Shown here piece after piece: positions 1-5,825 of a DNA stretch of 7,175 bases. How positions within the stretch are numbered: position 1 is the first letter of the stretch; each line of letters begins with the position of its first letter. The translations under genes and the position numbers were made by a program. This DNA is from Candidatus Faecousia faecipullorum (lineage in GTDB: Bacteria; Bacillota; Clostridia; Oscillospirales; Oscillospiraceae). The notes under the pieces were generated by a model, which saw only the letters and a list, made by a program, of their open reading frames with translations, was not told where the DNA came from and ran no database searches. The stretch spans positions 1 through 7,175 of the forward strand of contig DVJG01000091.1 of assembly GCA_018710805.1 (NCBI GenBank), in the 5' to 3' direction.

Positions 1-966
1 AGCAGATTGAATGACCGTACTTATCTCCTCCTTAGAAATCGCAGAATACCTGACTCGCAGCGTCATTTGATTATCGGTTTTTATATAGCTTTCTTTCTTC
101 TGAACAAGTCTTTCTTCCAGATCCGTTGAAACCAGGAAACTTCCGCTTGTGGACAAATCGACTCTCTGAGGATGCACCTCATTTCGCTCGCACAGCAGAT
201 ACAACCCAGCATATTCTCCGTTTAAGTACAGATCAACCCACTCTCCTTGCGGAGAATAAGCCAAGTCAATGGCCTTCGCAAAGTCCAGCACAATTTTGTT
301 TCTAAGGTTCGTGTTGTCACAAGCGTTCGCCAGCAATATCCACTTTTGCGCAGCTCCCATTCCTAGCAGGTCTCCGGCATTTTGAAGCATAATATTGTAT
401 GGATTTTTCTGTGAACTTCCTCTCCACGTTGCATTTCCCCGTCCGCTGATTTTGTCCAGGTTTCCTGTATAGTCTATCTTTCCTTCCTCCGTATACAGGC
501 GGACCTTTCCGGTTTCTTCATTGCCTTTTTTCTTATGGATATAGTCCATATTGCCGGATCGTGTATCAATATACATTGTGGGAATGTTGTCGGACTTCAT
601 AAAGGTGATGCGGGTCTCCGGGAACTCACCTGCAACGCGGCAGGTGAGTTCGTAGGGCGTATTCCACTGAAAATTCTCACAGGTCATACCGTTTATGATG
701 GGCTCTCCATCGATGGTGACCTCGCCTGGACGGTTCTGGTACAGTTTGGTTTTTGCCAAGTCTGCATAGCTGGGGAGAAAGACAAAGAACTCCGCCTCAT
801 CAGACCGCCAGCTTTCGATTCGCTCCTGACCATATTCGGATGTAACCTCCACGGAAAAGAGCACCTTTTCGTTCATACGAAATTCTGCCCCCTTGCGCGC
901 CACAAGTAAGGCCGCTGCTCCAAAGATCATGGTCAGTGCCAAAACAACTATCTTTGAAAAACGCAT
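1..966 (-). CDS. CotH-family protein, upstream part only (C-terminal part beyond window)
   Basis: The reading frame is open from the ATG at 964-966 to the window edge (322 codons) with no stop, so the C-terminal part is missing. It is a paralog of the neighbouring 1052-2926 gene, about half identical by eye. It has an N-terminal hydrophobic segment (residues about 6-23: signal or membrane anchor) and then the CotH features: GRGNATW at 175-181, a K-x-PY strand near 187-190, LLANACDNT near 211-219, and a long block ending YLNGEYAGLYLLCERNEV at 247-264. CotH proteins are atypical kinases; Bacillus CotH phosphorylates spore coat proteins. The second catalytic region (the WDFD equivalent) would lie outside the window. 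The ATG is preceded by AGGTG 6 bases upstream. It lies 85 bases downstream of its paralog and is probably in the same transcript. It is visibly more AT-rich than the paralog. Substrate and any role in sporulation are unknown. Confidence 0.88.
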   Translation of the reverse strand, partial: MRFSKIVVLALTMIFGAAALLVARKGAEFRMNEKVLFSVEVTSEYGQERIESWRSDEAEFFVFLPSYADLAKTKLYQNRPGEVTIDGEPIINGMTCENFQWNTPYELTCRVAGEFPETRITFMKSDNIPTMYIDTRSGNMDYIHKKKGNEETGKVRLYTEEGKIDYTGNLDKISGRGNATWRGSSQKNPYNIMLQNAGDLLGMGAAQKWILLANACDNTNLRNKIVLDFAKAIDLAYSPQGEWVDLYLNGEYAGLYLLCERNEVHPQRVDLSTSGSFLVSTDLEERLVQKKESYIKTDNQMTLRVRYSAISKEEISTVIQSA

Positions 967-975
967 CTTCTTCAC

Positions 976-1044
976 CTACTTTTCCCAAAGAACCAGCCCA
1001 ATGCATGGATTGGTGTAATATCGTTTTGGGAAGCGCGTCAGCAT
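976..1044 (-). other. 22-codon mini-ORF in the cotH-cotH spacer
   Basis: An ATG at 1042-1044 opens 22 codons ending at TAG 976-978. The product contains RYYTNPCIGLVLWEK. The stop overlaps the ribosome site of the downstream cotH paralog, which would allow translational coupling. The only candidate ribosome site, GGAAG at the end of the upstream gene, is about 10 bases away and weak. It could be a leader peptide, the remnant tail of a lost gene, or chance. I do not recognise the peptide. Confidence 0.15.
982..1032 (-). repeat. nested inverted repeats between the two cotH genes
   Basis: The outer arms TTCCCAAA (982-989) and TTTGGGAA (1025-1032) are perfectly complementary over 8 bases. Inside them CCAAT (998-1002) and ATTGG (1009-1013) form a 5-bp stem with a 6-base loop. 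In the minus-strand RNA the structure ends a few bases before the AGGTG ribosome site of the downstream cotH. No U-run follows, so it is not a standard intrinsic terminator. It could adjust translation or RNA stability between the two paralogs. Confidence 0.45.
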
Positions 1045-1051
1045 AATTTCG

Positions 1052-2926
1052 TCACTTCCCGGATTTTCTGTTTTCTGTTTTTTGCCGTCTTGGGGTGCGG
1101 ACATGATTTACCCAGAGGAGCAGAAGGGTGCAAACGCCGAAGAGGACCATCACGGTAGTTCTCGCAAAGGTGCGGAGTTTTGCGCCACTATCCTGGTATT
1201 CTGCAGTCTCTGCTTCCTCATAGGTCTTTATATAAATTTCCGTATCCTCATAAATCGGTTTTTCCCGGTCGAAGGGTTCGTTGGTGTCGGCCAGGTACCA
1301 ATTTTCGTACAGGTTTTCCCAGCCTTCCGGCATCTCCGGCAGGCAGTCCCCGGGACGGATGGCATAGATAATGCTCATGCGCCCATTTCGGTCCACCCGG
1401 ACCGTGCAGTACGGTTCTTTTTGAACCCATATTCTGTCCAAAAAGTCCATCCTCGCCATCAGATTCTCTCGAAATTCTTTAATGGCATGAGCTGCATCCT
1501 CTTCTCCCCATCGGATGGCGTTCATCCGGGCAGATGAAGCAATTATTTTCTCATATTCGCCTATCCGATTCTCAATGGTTTTCGTGAGCAGGGGTGCAAA
1601 GACTTCCTCATACAGTTCCATCACGCGATTATAGAATTCCGGTTTTTGGCAGAGGGCATGAAACCAGACAGGTCCTCCCTCATCCTCCCGGTTTGCAAAA
1701 AACATATTTGCCATAAGGGGAGACCAGCTATTGGTGCCTCTCATGACCAAGTCAAAATCCCAGATTGGTCCGGCGTAGAGCTTCCCATTTTCCTCTGCAC
1801 CGTCGTAGTAGTAAAACTGGCTGAAATTGCCGCTGTCGGTGCTGGCGAAGATCTCCTCAATCAGGTATTTTCTGGCCCAGGAATCCAGGTCAATGAGCTC
1901 CTGCCAGTGCTTTCCCGTAATGGGGTCTACACCGTCCTCCGAGACAATGGCGTTTTCCACAGACTGCAGGATGCCTTCCATCTGGCTCACAGGCATGGTG
2001 GCATAACGGATCCGCAGAGCTGTATAGGGCGCCAGATTGGCAGTCACAACATAATCCCGTCCCCGTTCCTGAATGCGGCTAAAATAGTCTGTAGACAGGA
2101 GAAAACTCCCTTCCTCCTGAATGTCTACTCGCTCAGGGTCTACCTCGTTGCGCTCGCACAGCAGATACAAGCCTGCGTATTCTCCATTCAGGTACAGATC
2201 CACCCACTCGCCCTGGGGCGTGTAGGGCAGCCCCACCTGGGCGGCAAAGTCAAATACCAGCTTGTTCTTGATATGGGTAGAATCGTAGGCGTTTGCCAGC
2301 AGGACCCATCTCATCGCCTTGCCCATTCCCAAAAGGTCATGGTTTTCCGGCAGTTCCAGGCTGTAGGCCTTCTTCTCCGCCTCCCAGGTGGAGTTTCCCC
2401 GTCCGTTGATTTTTTTCAGCTTTCCAGAATAAATTGTTTCTCCCTCTCCGGTGACAAGGCGCATGGCACCGGATTCCGAATGGTTTCTGTCCGCATGGAT
2501 ATAGCCCATGTTTCCGGAGCGGGTGTCGATATACATGGCAGGGATGTTTTCAGACCGCAGAAAGGTAATATAGGAGTGCTCAATATCGCCATTTCCGGCG
2601 GAAATGGCGTAGCGCGTGTTCAGGCTCCACTGTTCACAGGTCATGCCGCTTCTGACGGTCTCCCCGTCAATAAAAATTTTCACATCCCGATTCAGGTGTA
2701 TTTTGGTCTCTGATGGATTGGCATAGCTGGGAAGAAAAACGTAGTAGTCCCCTTCCGTGCCCTTCCAGCAGTCGATGCGTTCCTGGCCGCTGGGAGATGC
2801 GATCTGGACATAAAATAAGGCAGCCTCGCTCTCATCCCACTTTGCGTCCTTTATACCGATAAAAACGGCCACTGCCGCAAAGACTGCGGTCAGCACAAGG
2901 ACTGCGGTTTTGGAGAAACGCACCAT
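1052..2926 (-). CDS. CotH-family protein with N- and C-terminal membrane segments
   Basis: This 624-residue protein belongs to the CotH family of atypical kinases, best known for phosphorylating Bacillus spore coat proteins. Visible features, numbered from ATG 2926: a hydrophobic N-terminal anchor or signal at about 8-25; GRGNSTW 175-181; KKAY 185-188 (likely ATP-binding lysine region); LLANAYDST 209-217; YLNGEYAGLYLLCE 245-258; TDSGNFSQFYYYDG 363-376; and WDFD 389-392. The Asp of TDSGN and an Asp of WDFD are the likely catalytic and metal-binding pair, with spacing close to that in Bacillus CotH. A second hydrophobic segment at about 587-606 is followed by a Lys/Arg-rich tail, so the catalytic part is probably extracellular and tethered at the C-terminus. 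The start must be ATG 2926 or GTG 2923. The GTG aligns exactly with the ATG of the neighbouring paralog, and both share AGGTGAAG upstream. A TTG at 2962 is excluded because it lies in the promoter's -10 box. The substrate is unknown. Confidence 0.9.
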   Translation of the reverse strand: MVRFSKTAVLVLTAVFAAVAVFIGIKDAKWDESEAALFYVQIASPSGQERIDCWKGTEGDYYVFLPSYANPSETKIHLNRDVKIFIDGETVRSGMTCEQWSLNTRYAISAGNGDIEHSYITFLRSENIPAMYIDTRSGNMGYIHADRNHSESGAMRLVTGEGETIYSGKLKKINGRGNSTWEAEKKAYSLELPENHDLLGMGKAMRWVLLANAYDSTHIKNKLVFDFAAQVGLPYTPQGEWVDLYLNGEYAGLYLLCERNEVDPERVDIQEEGSFLLSTDYFSRIQERGRDYVVTANLAPYTALRIRYATMPVSQMEGILQSVENAIVSEDGVDPITGKHWQELIDLDSWARKYLIEEIFASTDSGNFSQFYYYDGAEENGKLYAGPIWDFDLVMRGTNSWSPLMANMFFANREDEGGPVWFHALCQKPEFYNRVMELYEEVFAPLLTKTIENRIGEYEKIIASSARMNAIRWGEEDAAHAIKEFRENLMARMDFLDRIWVQKEPYCTVRVDRNGRMSIIYAIRPGDCLPEMPEGWENLYENWYLADTNEPFDREKPIYEDTEIYIKTYEEAETAEYQDSGAKLRTFARTTVMVLFGVCTLLLLWVNHVRTPRRQKTENRKSGK

Positions 2927-2934
2927 CTTCACCT
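2927..2934 (-). promoter_or_regulatory. ribosome binding site of the full-length cotH paralog
   Basis: AGGTGAAG lies just before ATG 2926. The same string precedes the other paralog, where AGGTG is 6 bases from its ATG. That distance fits GTG 2923 here better than ATG 2926, so the start is uncertain by one codon. Confidence 0.6.
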
Positions 2935-2961
2935 GCCTTTCATGTTTTCTGTAACTGAACA

Positions 2962-2990
2962 ATTGTACCCTATTTTCAAGAAAAAGTCAA
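2962..2990 (-). promoter_or_regulatory. sigma-A type promoter for the cotH pair
   Basis: The -35 TTGACT (2985-2990) and the -10 TACAAT (2962-2967) are separated by exactly 17 bases; each hexamer is one base off consensus. The -35 box overlaps the TGA stop of the acetyltransferase gene (2987-2989). Transcription should start near 2955, giving a leader of about 30 bases before the cotH start. No terminator lies between the acetyltransferase and this promoter, so read-through from upstream is also possible. Confidence 0.75.
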
Positions 2991-3628
2991 TTTTTCTCCA
3001 CGCTATACCACCGTTCCAGCTCCCGCGTCACGAGAAAACCCAGCTTTTCATAGAGACGAATGGCTTTTTTGTTGGTGGAAGCCACTTCCAGAGTCATTTG
3101 GTCTCCCTCCACCAGGGACATGAGGGTGTGCATAACAACTTCTCCCCGTCCCGGCTCTGCGGCCACCGCCAGAAGCTTGCAGTCGTCCAGCCAGCCGATG
3201 CCCAGCAGCGTTCCGTTCTCATGGACAAAGTAGGCACCGCAGCTGCCTGTGATTTTTTCCTCATCCCGCGCTTCCAAAAATGCGGCGTTGTCCACCCCGG
3301 CCATACGGCGGTTATAATACTCCCGCCAGCGCTTCACGGTAGCCTCCGTCACAGGGAACAGGCATTTGCGTTTTTCCTCATCCACGAACGCCTCCCCCCG
3401 CATTTCGAGGACCGCCGTGTGGAGTGGAAATGCGTCCAGGGCTTCATGGCCCGCAGCGAAAATGCGCTTCGCTCCTGCCTGACGGCAAAAATCCGCGCAG
3501 TCCCGCAAAAGCGCCTCCGGGTCCGCTGCACTCTGGATCCGAATATAGGCGCACCCGGAGTAGGGAATGTGCCGAAGCGTCAGGCTCGCCGCCCCATGTT
3601 CCGTTGGAAATATGGGAAAATCCCGCAA
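2987..3628 (-). CDS. GNAT-family N-acetyltransferase
   Basis: This 213-residue protein should transfer an acetyl group from acetyl-CoA to an unknown amine substrate, in the cytoplasm. The C-terminal half carries the GNAT fold signature. LLGIGWLDD (about 141-149) and LLAVAAEPGRGE (about 152-163) form the central strands and the acetyl-CoA pyrophosphate-binding turn (a relaxed form of Q/RxxGxG/A). TLEVASTNKKAIRLYEKLGF (about 179-198) is the classic final motif, in which N-x-x-A-x-x-L-Y is typical. The N-terminal half (GAKRIFAAGH, FPLHTAVLEMRG) has no catalytic motif I recognise and may be a degenerate second GNAT-like half. The start is a TTG at 3626-3628, preceded by GAGGGTGA at 3633-3640. The next in-frame ATG is about 75 codons further on and would remove a conserved-looking region. 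The gene has its own extended -10 promoter and lies just upstream of the cotH pair. A functional link to CotH is not shown. Confidence 0.88.
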   Translation of the reverse strand: MRDFPIFPTEHGAASLTLRHIPYSGCAYIRIQSAADPEALLRDCADFCRQAGAKRIFAAGHEALDAFPLHTAVLEMRGEAFVDEEKRKCLFPVTEATVKRWREYYNRRMAGVDNAAFLEARDEEKITGSCGAYFVHENGTLLGIGWLDDCKLLAVAAEPGRGEVVMHTLMSLVEGDQMTLEVASTNKKAIRLYEKLGFLVTRELERWYSVEKN

Positions 3629-3650
3629 AAAATCACCCTCTTTTTTCTAA

Positions 3651-3679
3651 AGAATATCACGTTTTCCCCCTGGATGCAA
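3651..3679 (-). promoter_or_regulatory. promoter for the GNAT acetyltransferase
   Basis: The -35 TTGCAT (3674-3679), a 17-base spacer and the -10 TATTCT (3651-3656) fit a sigma-A promoter. A TG one base before the -10 gives an extended -10 element. The predicted start near 3645 leaves a leader of about 17 bases, just enough for the GAGGGTGA ribosome site before the TTG start. Confidence 0.55.
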
Positions 3680-3703
3680 GGAAATTCTTACAGAAAATAC
3701 TGG

Positions 3704-3760
3704 AATGGTTTGTGGAAGTTGCACATAGAAAAACCATTTTCACCCGCTGCATGGTGGTTT
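3704..3760. repeat. inverted repeat cluster between divergent promoters
   Basis: AATGGTTT (3704-3711) and AAACCATT (3731-3738) are perfect 8-base inverted arms. A third element, ATGGTGGTTT (3751-3760), could pair imperfectly with the same middle arm. The cluster lies between the two outward promoters and so is probably not transcribed by either, which suggests an operator rather than an RNA switch. It may also be chance in AT-rich DNA. Confidence 0.35.
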
Positions 3761-3806
3761 CTTCCTCCAAAAATCAAGCTTTTGCCGCATTCCGGCGAAA
3801 TTAGAC

Positions 3807-3834
3807 TTGATTTCCCAACTCTATTGTGTATAAT
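3807..3834 (+). promoter_or_regulatory. promoter for the 76-residue small protein
   Basis: The -35 TTGATT (3807-3812) and a perfect -10 TATAAT (3829-3834) are separated by 16 bases. Transcription should start near 3841, about 30 bases before the ATG. Confidence 0.72.
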
Positions 3835-3870
3835 AAGCAGGAAGGATCCAACCAGAAAGGAGGTTATTCC

Positions 3871-4101
3871 ATGAAGAAGATCATCTGCAAAAAGGAATAC
3901 GACACCGAGACCGCCACTCTGATCAAGAAGTACACTTGCGGTGAGCTGGGCGATCCCAAGGGCTATGAGGAGGATCTGTACCAGACTCCTGAAGGCCTGT
4001 ATTTCCTGTACGGCGTCGGCGGCGCAGAGTCTGTCTATCCCACCGAGGACATCAAGCGTCTGGCCAAGAACAAGGTCAACGAATGGATCGAAAACCACTA
4101 A
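3871..4101 (+). CDS. conserved small protein of unknown function (76 aa)
   Basis: This is a small soluble, charged protein with no signal peptide or membrane segment. The central pattern D-LY-x-T-x-x-G-x-YFLYGVGGAESVY (about 35-56) and the preceding DTETATLIKKY (11-21) match, from memory, a family of small uncharacterised clostridial proteins with a YDTETA opening and a YFLxGxGG core. Their function is not known to me. The C-terminal helix (about 59-75) is rich in Lys, Asn and Glu. The ATG at 3871 is chosen over an in-frame ATG at 3826 because a perfect AAAGGAGGT (3856-3864) sits 6 bases upstream of it, while 3826 lies inside the promoter. The gene stands alone with its own promoter and terminator, so it is probably well expressed as a single message. 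Confidence 0.85.
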   Translation: MKKIICKKEYDTETATLIKKYTCGELGDPKGYEEDLYQTPEGLYFLYGVGGAESVYPTEDIKRLAKNKVNEWIENH

Positions 4102-4110
4102 GAGGTACAT

Positions 4111-4140
4111 AAAAAGCCTGCCGGCCGGCAGGCTTTTTTT
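4111..4140 (+). terminator. intrinsic terminator after the small protein gene
   Basis: A perfect 14-base inverted repeat (4111-4124 with 4125-4138) includes the GC-rich stem AGCCTGCC/GGCAGGCT around GGCC. It ends in a run of seven T, with A's on the other side. It begins 9 bases after the TAA and separates this unit from the metal-uptake operon. The symmetric A/T flanks would allow it to work on the opposite strand too. Confidence 0.93.
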
Positions 4141-4160
4141 CTGTTGTTTTCCCTGCGCCC

Positions 4161-4190
4161 TTGACAGATTTGATATACTGAATGTAGAAA
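4161..4190 (+). promoter_or_regulatory. probable promoter of the metal-uptake operon
   Basis: A perfect -35 TTGACA lies at 4161-4166, but the -10 is ambiguous. TAGAAA (4185-4190) is at 18 bases spacing. TATACT (4174-4179) has a TG one base upstream (extended -10) but is too close to pair with that -35. I see no convincing Zur/Fur-type palindrome here, so metal regulation is expected from the family but not shown by this sequence. Confidence 0.5.
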
Positions 4191-4212
4191 ACTTTCCTTC
4201 AGGATGGAAATT

Positions 4213-5076
4213 ATGAAACGATTGCTACTTCTTCTGGTCCTTCTCACAGGACTTTCCGGGTGTGGGGCCAAGGGTCCCTCTGCCCAGGTGGCGGCTACGA
4301 CCCTGCCTGTGTATGAATTTACCACCCGCATTTGCCAGGGCACCGGCATCACCGTAACACGGCTTGTAACAGAGCAGGTTTCCTGCCTTCACGACTACTC
4401 CCTGAACGTCCGGCAGGTCAAGGCCGCTGAGGCCGCCCAGACCATCGTCATCTCCGGAGCCGGATTGGAAGCATTTATGGAAGACTTATTGGAGAAAGAC
4501 AAGGTCATTGACGCCTCCGGGGGCATCTCGCTTCTGGAAAGTCACCAGGAGCACCTCCACGAAGACCACGAGGAATGCGAATTTGACCCCCACATCTGGC
4601 TCTCCCCGGCCAATGCCAAAGCCATGGCAGAAAACATCTGCAGCGGCCTTTCCGCCAAGTATCCGGAATATTCCGACACCTTTCGTGAGAATCTGGGCGG
4701 TCTAATGTCCGATTTGGAGGCCCTGGCTGCCTACGGAAAAGCAGAACTTTCTGGCCTGTCCTGTCGGGAACTTGTTCCCTTTCACGACGGCTTTTCCTAC
4801 TTTGCATCCGCCTTTGACCTGCATATTTTAAAGGCGGTTGAGGAGGAATCCGGCCAGGAGGCCTCTGCAAAGGAGCTCAAAGAGATTATCGGTCTGGTAG
4901 AGGAGCACCATCTTCCCGCCATTTTCACAGAGCGCAGCGGCAGCGATTCCGCCGCCGGGATCATTTCCAGGGAAACAGGGTGCCGCGTCAGTCAGCTGGA
5001 CATGGCCATGACGGGGGACAGCTATTTTGACGCTATGGAGAGAAACATTGATGCCATCAAGGAGGCACTGGGATGA
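4213..5076 (+). CDS. zinc/manganese ABC transporter substrate-binding lipoprotein
   Basis: This 287-residue protein belongs to the cluster A-I (ZnuA/TroA/AdcA) family, which captures Zn2+ or Mn2+ outside the membrane and delivers it to the permease. The signal peptide MKRLLLLLVLLTGLSG is followed by C17 in an LSGC lipobox, so it is a lipoprotein. The likely metal ligands are H60 (CLHDY), H127 (DPHIWLSP) and H191 (FHDGF), with a fourth acidic ligand near E240 (FTE) or D269 (TGDSY). A short His/Glu-rich loop (HQEHLHEDHEE, 111-121) just before DPHIW is typical of zinc-selective members and favours zinc over manganese. ATG 4213 is chosen because it gives a compact MKR signal peptide and follows AGGATGG; an in-frame ATG at 4204 lies inside that ribosome site. 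The length is close to the family norm. It is the first gene of the operon. Confidence 0.93.
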   Translation: MKRLLLLLVLLTGLSGCGAKGPSAQVAATTLPVYEFTTRICQGTGITVTRLVTEQVSCLHDYSLNVRQVKAAEAAQTIVISGAGLEAFMEDLLEKDKVIDASGGISLLESHQEHLHEDHEECEFDPHIWLSPANAKAMAENICSGLSAKYPEYSDTFRENLGGLMSDLEALAAYGKAELSGLSCRELVPFHDGFSYFASAFDLHILKAVEEESGQEASAKELKEIIGLVEEHHLPAIFTERSGSDSAAGIISRETGCRVSQLDMAMTGDSYFDAMERNIDAIKEALG

Positions 5077-5825
5077 GACTACAAAAACACGGCGGCTCCT
5101 GCGGGAATTCCTGCTGTCTGCGGGTGGAGAACCTATCGGTCCATATCGGCGGGGAGGCAATTCTGGAGAACGTGAATCTCCACCTCCACTGCGGGGAAAT
5201 GGCTGCCATTATCGGCCCCAACGGCGCGGGAAAATCCACCTTTTTGAAAGCCATTCTGGGCCAGCGGGAGTATGAAGGAGTTATCGCCTTCTCGGAGCCC
5301 GGCCAGCGGAGCAAGAAGCCCCGGATTGGCTATGTGCCCCAGAGCCCGGCCTTTGACCCCAGCGACCCGGTAAGCGTTTCGGACCTCTTCGCCTGCTGTA
5401 TGGCAAAACGGCCTGCCTTTTTCGGGCTGAGCAGGGCCATGAAGCAGACGGTGCTGGAATGCCTGGAACGGGTCCATGGAGAATCTCTGATTGACAAGCG
5501 GGTGGGCACCCTCTCCGGCGGCGAGCTGCAGCGGGTACTGTTGGCCCTGGCCCTGGAGCCCCTGCCAAACATTCTCATTTTGGACGAGCCTCTCTCCGGC
5601 GTGGATGTGGAGGGCATGACGGTGCTCATGGACATGCTGGACGAAATCCGAAAGACCTATGACCTCTCCATTCTCATGACCACCCACGATTTTTCCATGC
5701 TCCCAAGATACGCCGACAAGGTATTTCTCATCGACCGGGGGCTGAAAGCCAAGGGCGACCCCCAGACCGTGCTGAACAGCCCGGAATTTTATCAGTCCTT
5801 CCACATGAAAGGAGGCAGGGTATGA
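5073..5825 (+). CDS. metal ABC transporter ATP-binding protein (ZnuC-like)
   Basis: This 250-residue ATPase powers the metal importer from the cytoplasmic face. All ABC motifs are present: Walker A GPNGAGKST (48-56), Q-loop YVPQ (87-90), signature LSGGE (147-151), Walker B ILILDEP (167-173), D-loop SGVD (175-178) and H-loop TTHD (203-206). The N-terminus carries a Cys/His-rich extension (H6, C10, C14, C15) ahead of the first beta strand. A further HLHC (37-40) precedes Walker A. This is more Cys/His than a standard ABC ATPase needs and could bind metal. The ATG overlaps the previous stop as ATGA, with AAGGAGG 7 bases upstream, so translation is probably coupled. The family assignment is firm; zinc rather than manganese is inferred from the His-loop of the partner lipoprotein. 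Confidence 0.94.
   Translation: MRLQKHGGSCGNSCCLRVENLSVHIGGEAILENVNLHLHCGEMAAIIGPNGAGKSTFLKAILGQREYEGVIAFSEPGQRSKKPRIGYVPQSPAFDPSDPVSVSDLFACCMAKRPAFFGLSRAMKQTVLECLERVHGESLIDKRVGTLSGGELQRVLLALALEPLPNILILDEPLSGVDVEGMTVLMDMLDEIRKTYDLSILMTTHDFSMLPRYADKVFLIDRGLKAKGDPQTVLNSPEFYQSFHMKGGRV

Noticed and set aside
982..1032. Intrinsic terminator between the cotH genes
   Set aside because: The stem is AT-rich and lacks a following T-run on the minus strand.
1646..2713. 355-codon plus-strand ORF opposite the cotH gene
   Set aside because: It is a frame shadow; the minus strand encodes all CotH motifs with strong paralog conservation.
3826..3870. ATG 3826 as start of the small protein
   Set aside because: It overlaps the -10 box of the gene's promoter, while ATG 3871 has a perfect ribosome site.
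2942..3874. 310-codon plus-strand ORF opposite the acetyltransferase gene
   Set aside because: It is antisense to a gene with clear GNAT motifs, runs through two promoters, and its translation shows no recognisable domain.
4204..4212. ATG 4204 as start of the binding lipoprotein
   Set aside because: It lies inside the AGGATGG ribosome site and would put MEI before a good MKR signal peptide.
4141..4212. Zur/Fur operator or riboswitch ahead of the metal operon
   Set aside because: I found no convincing palindrome, and the leader is too short for a known metal riboswitch.
5133..5804. 223-codon minus-strand ORF opposite the ATPase gene
   Set aside because: The plus strand encodes every ABC ATPase motif; the antisense frame has no ribosome site or known domain.
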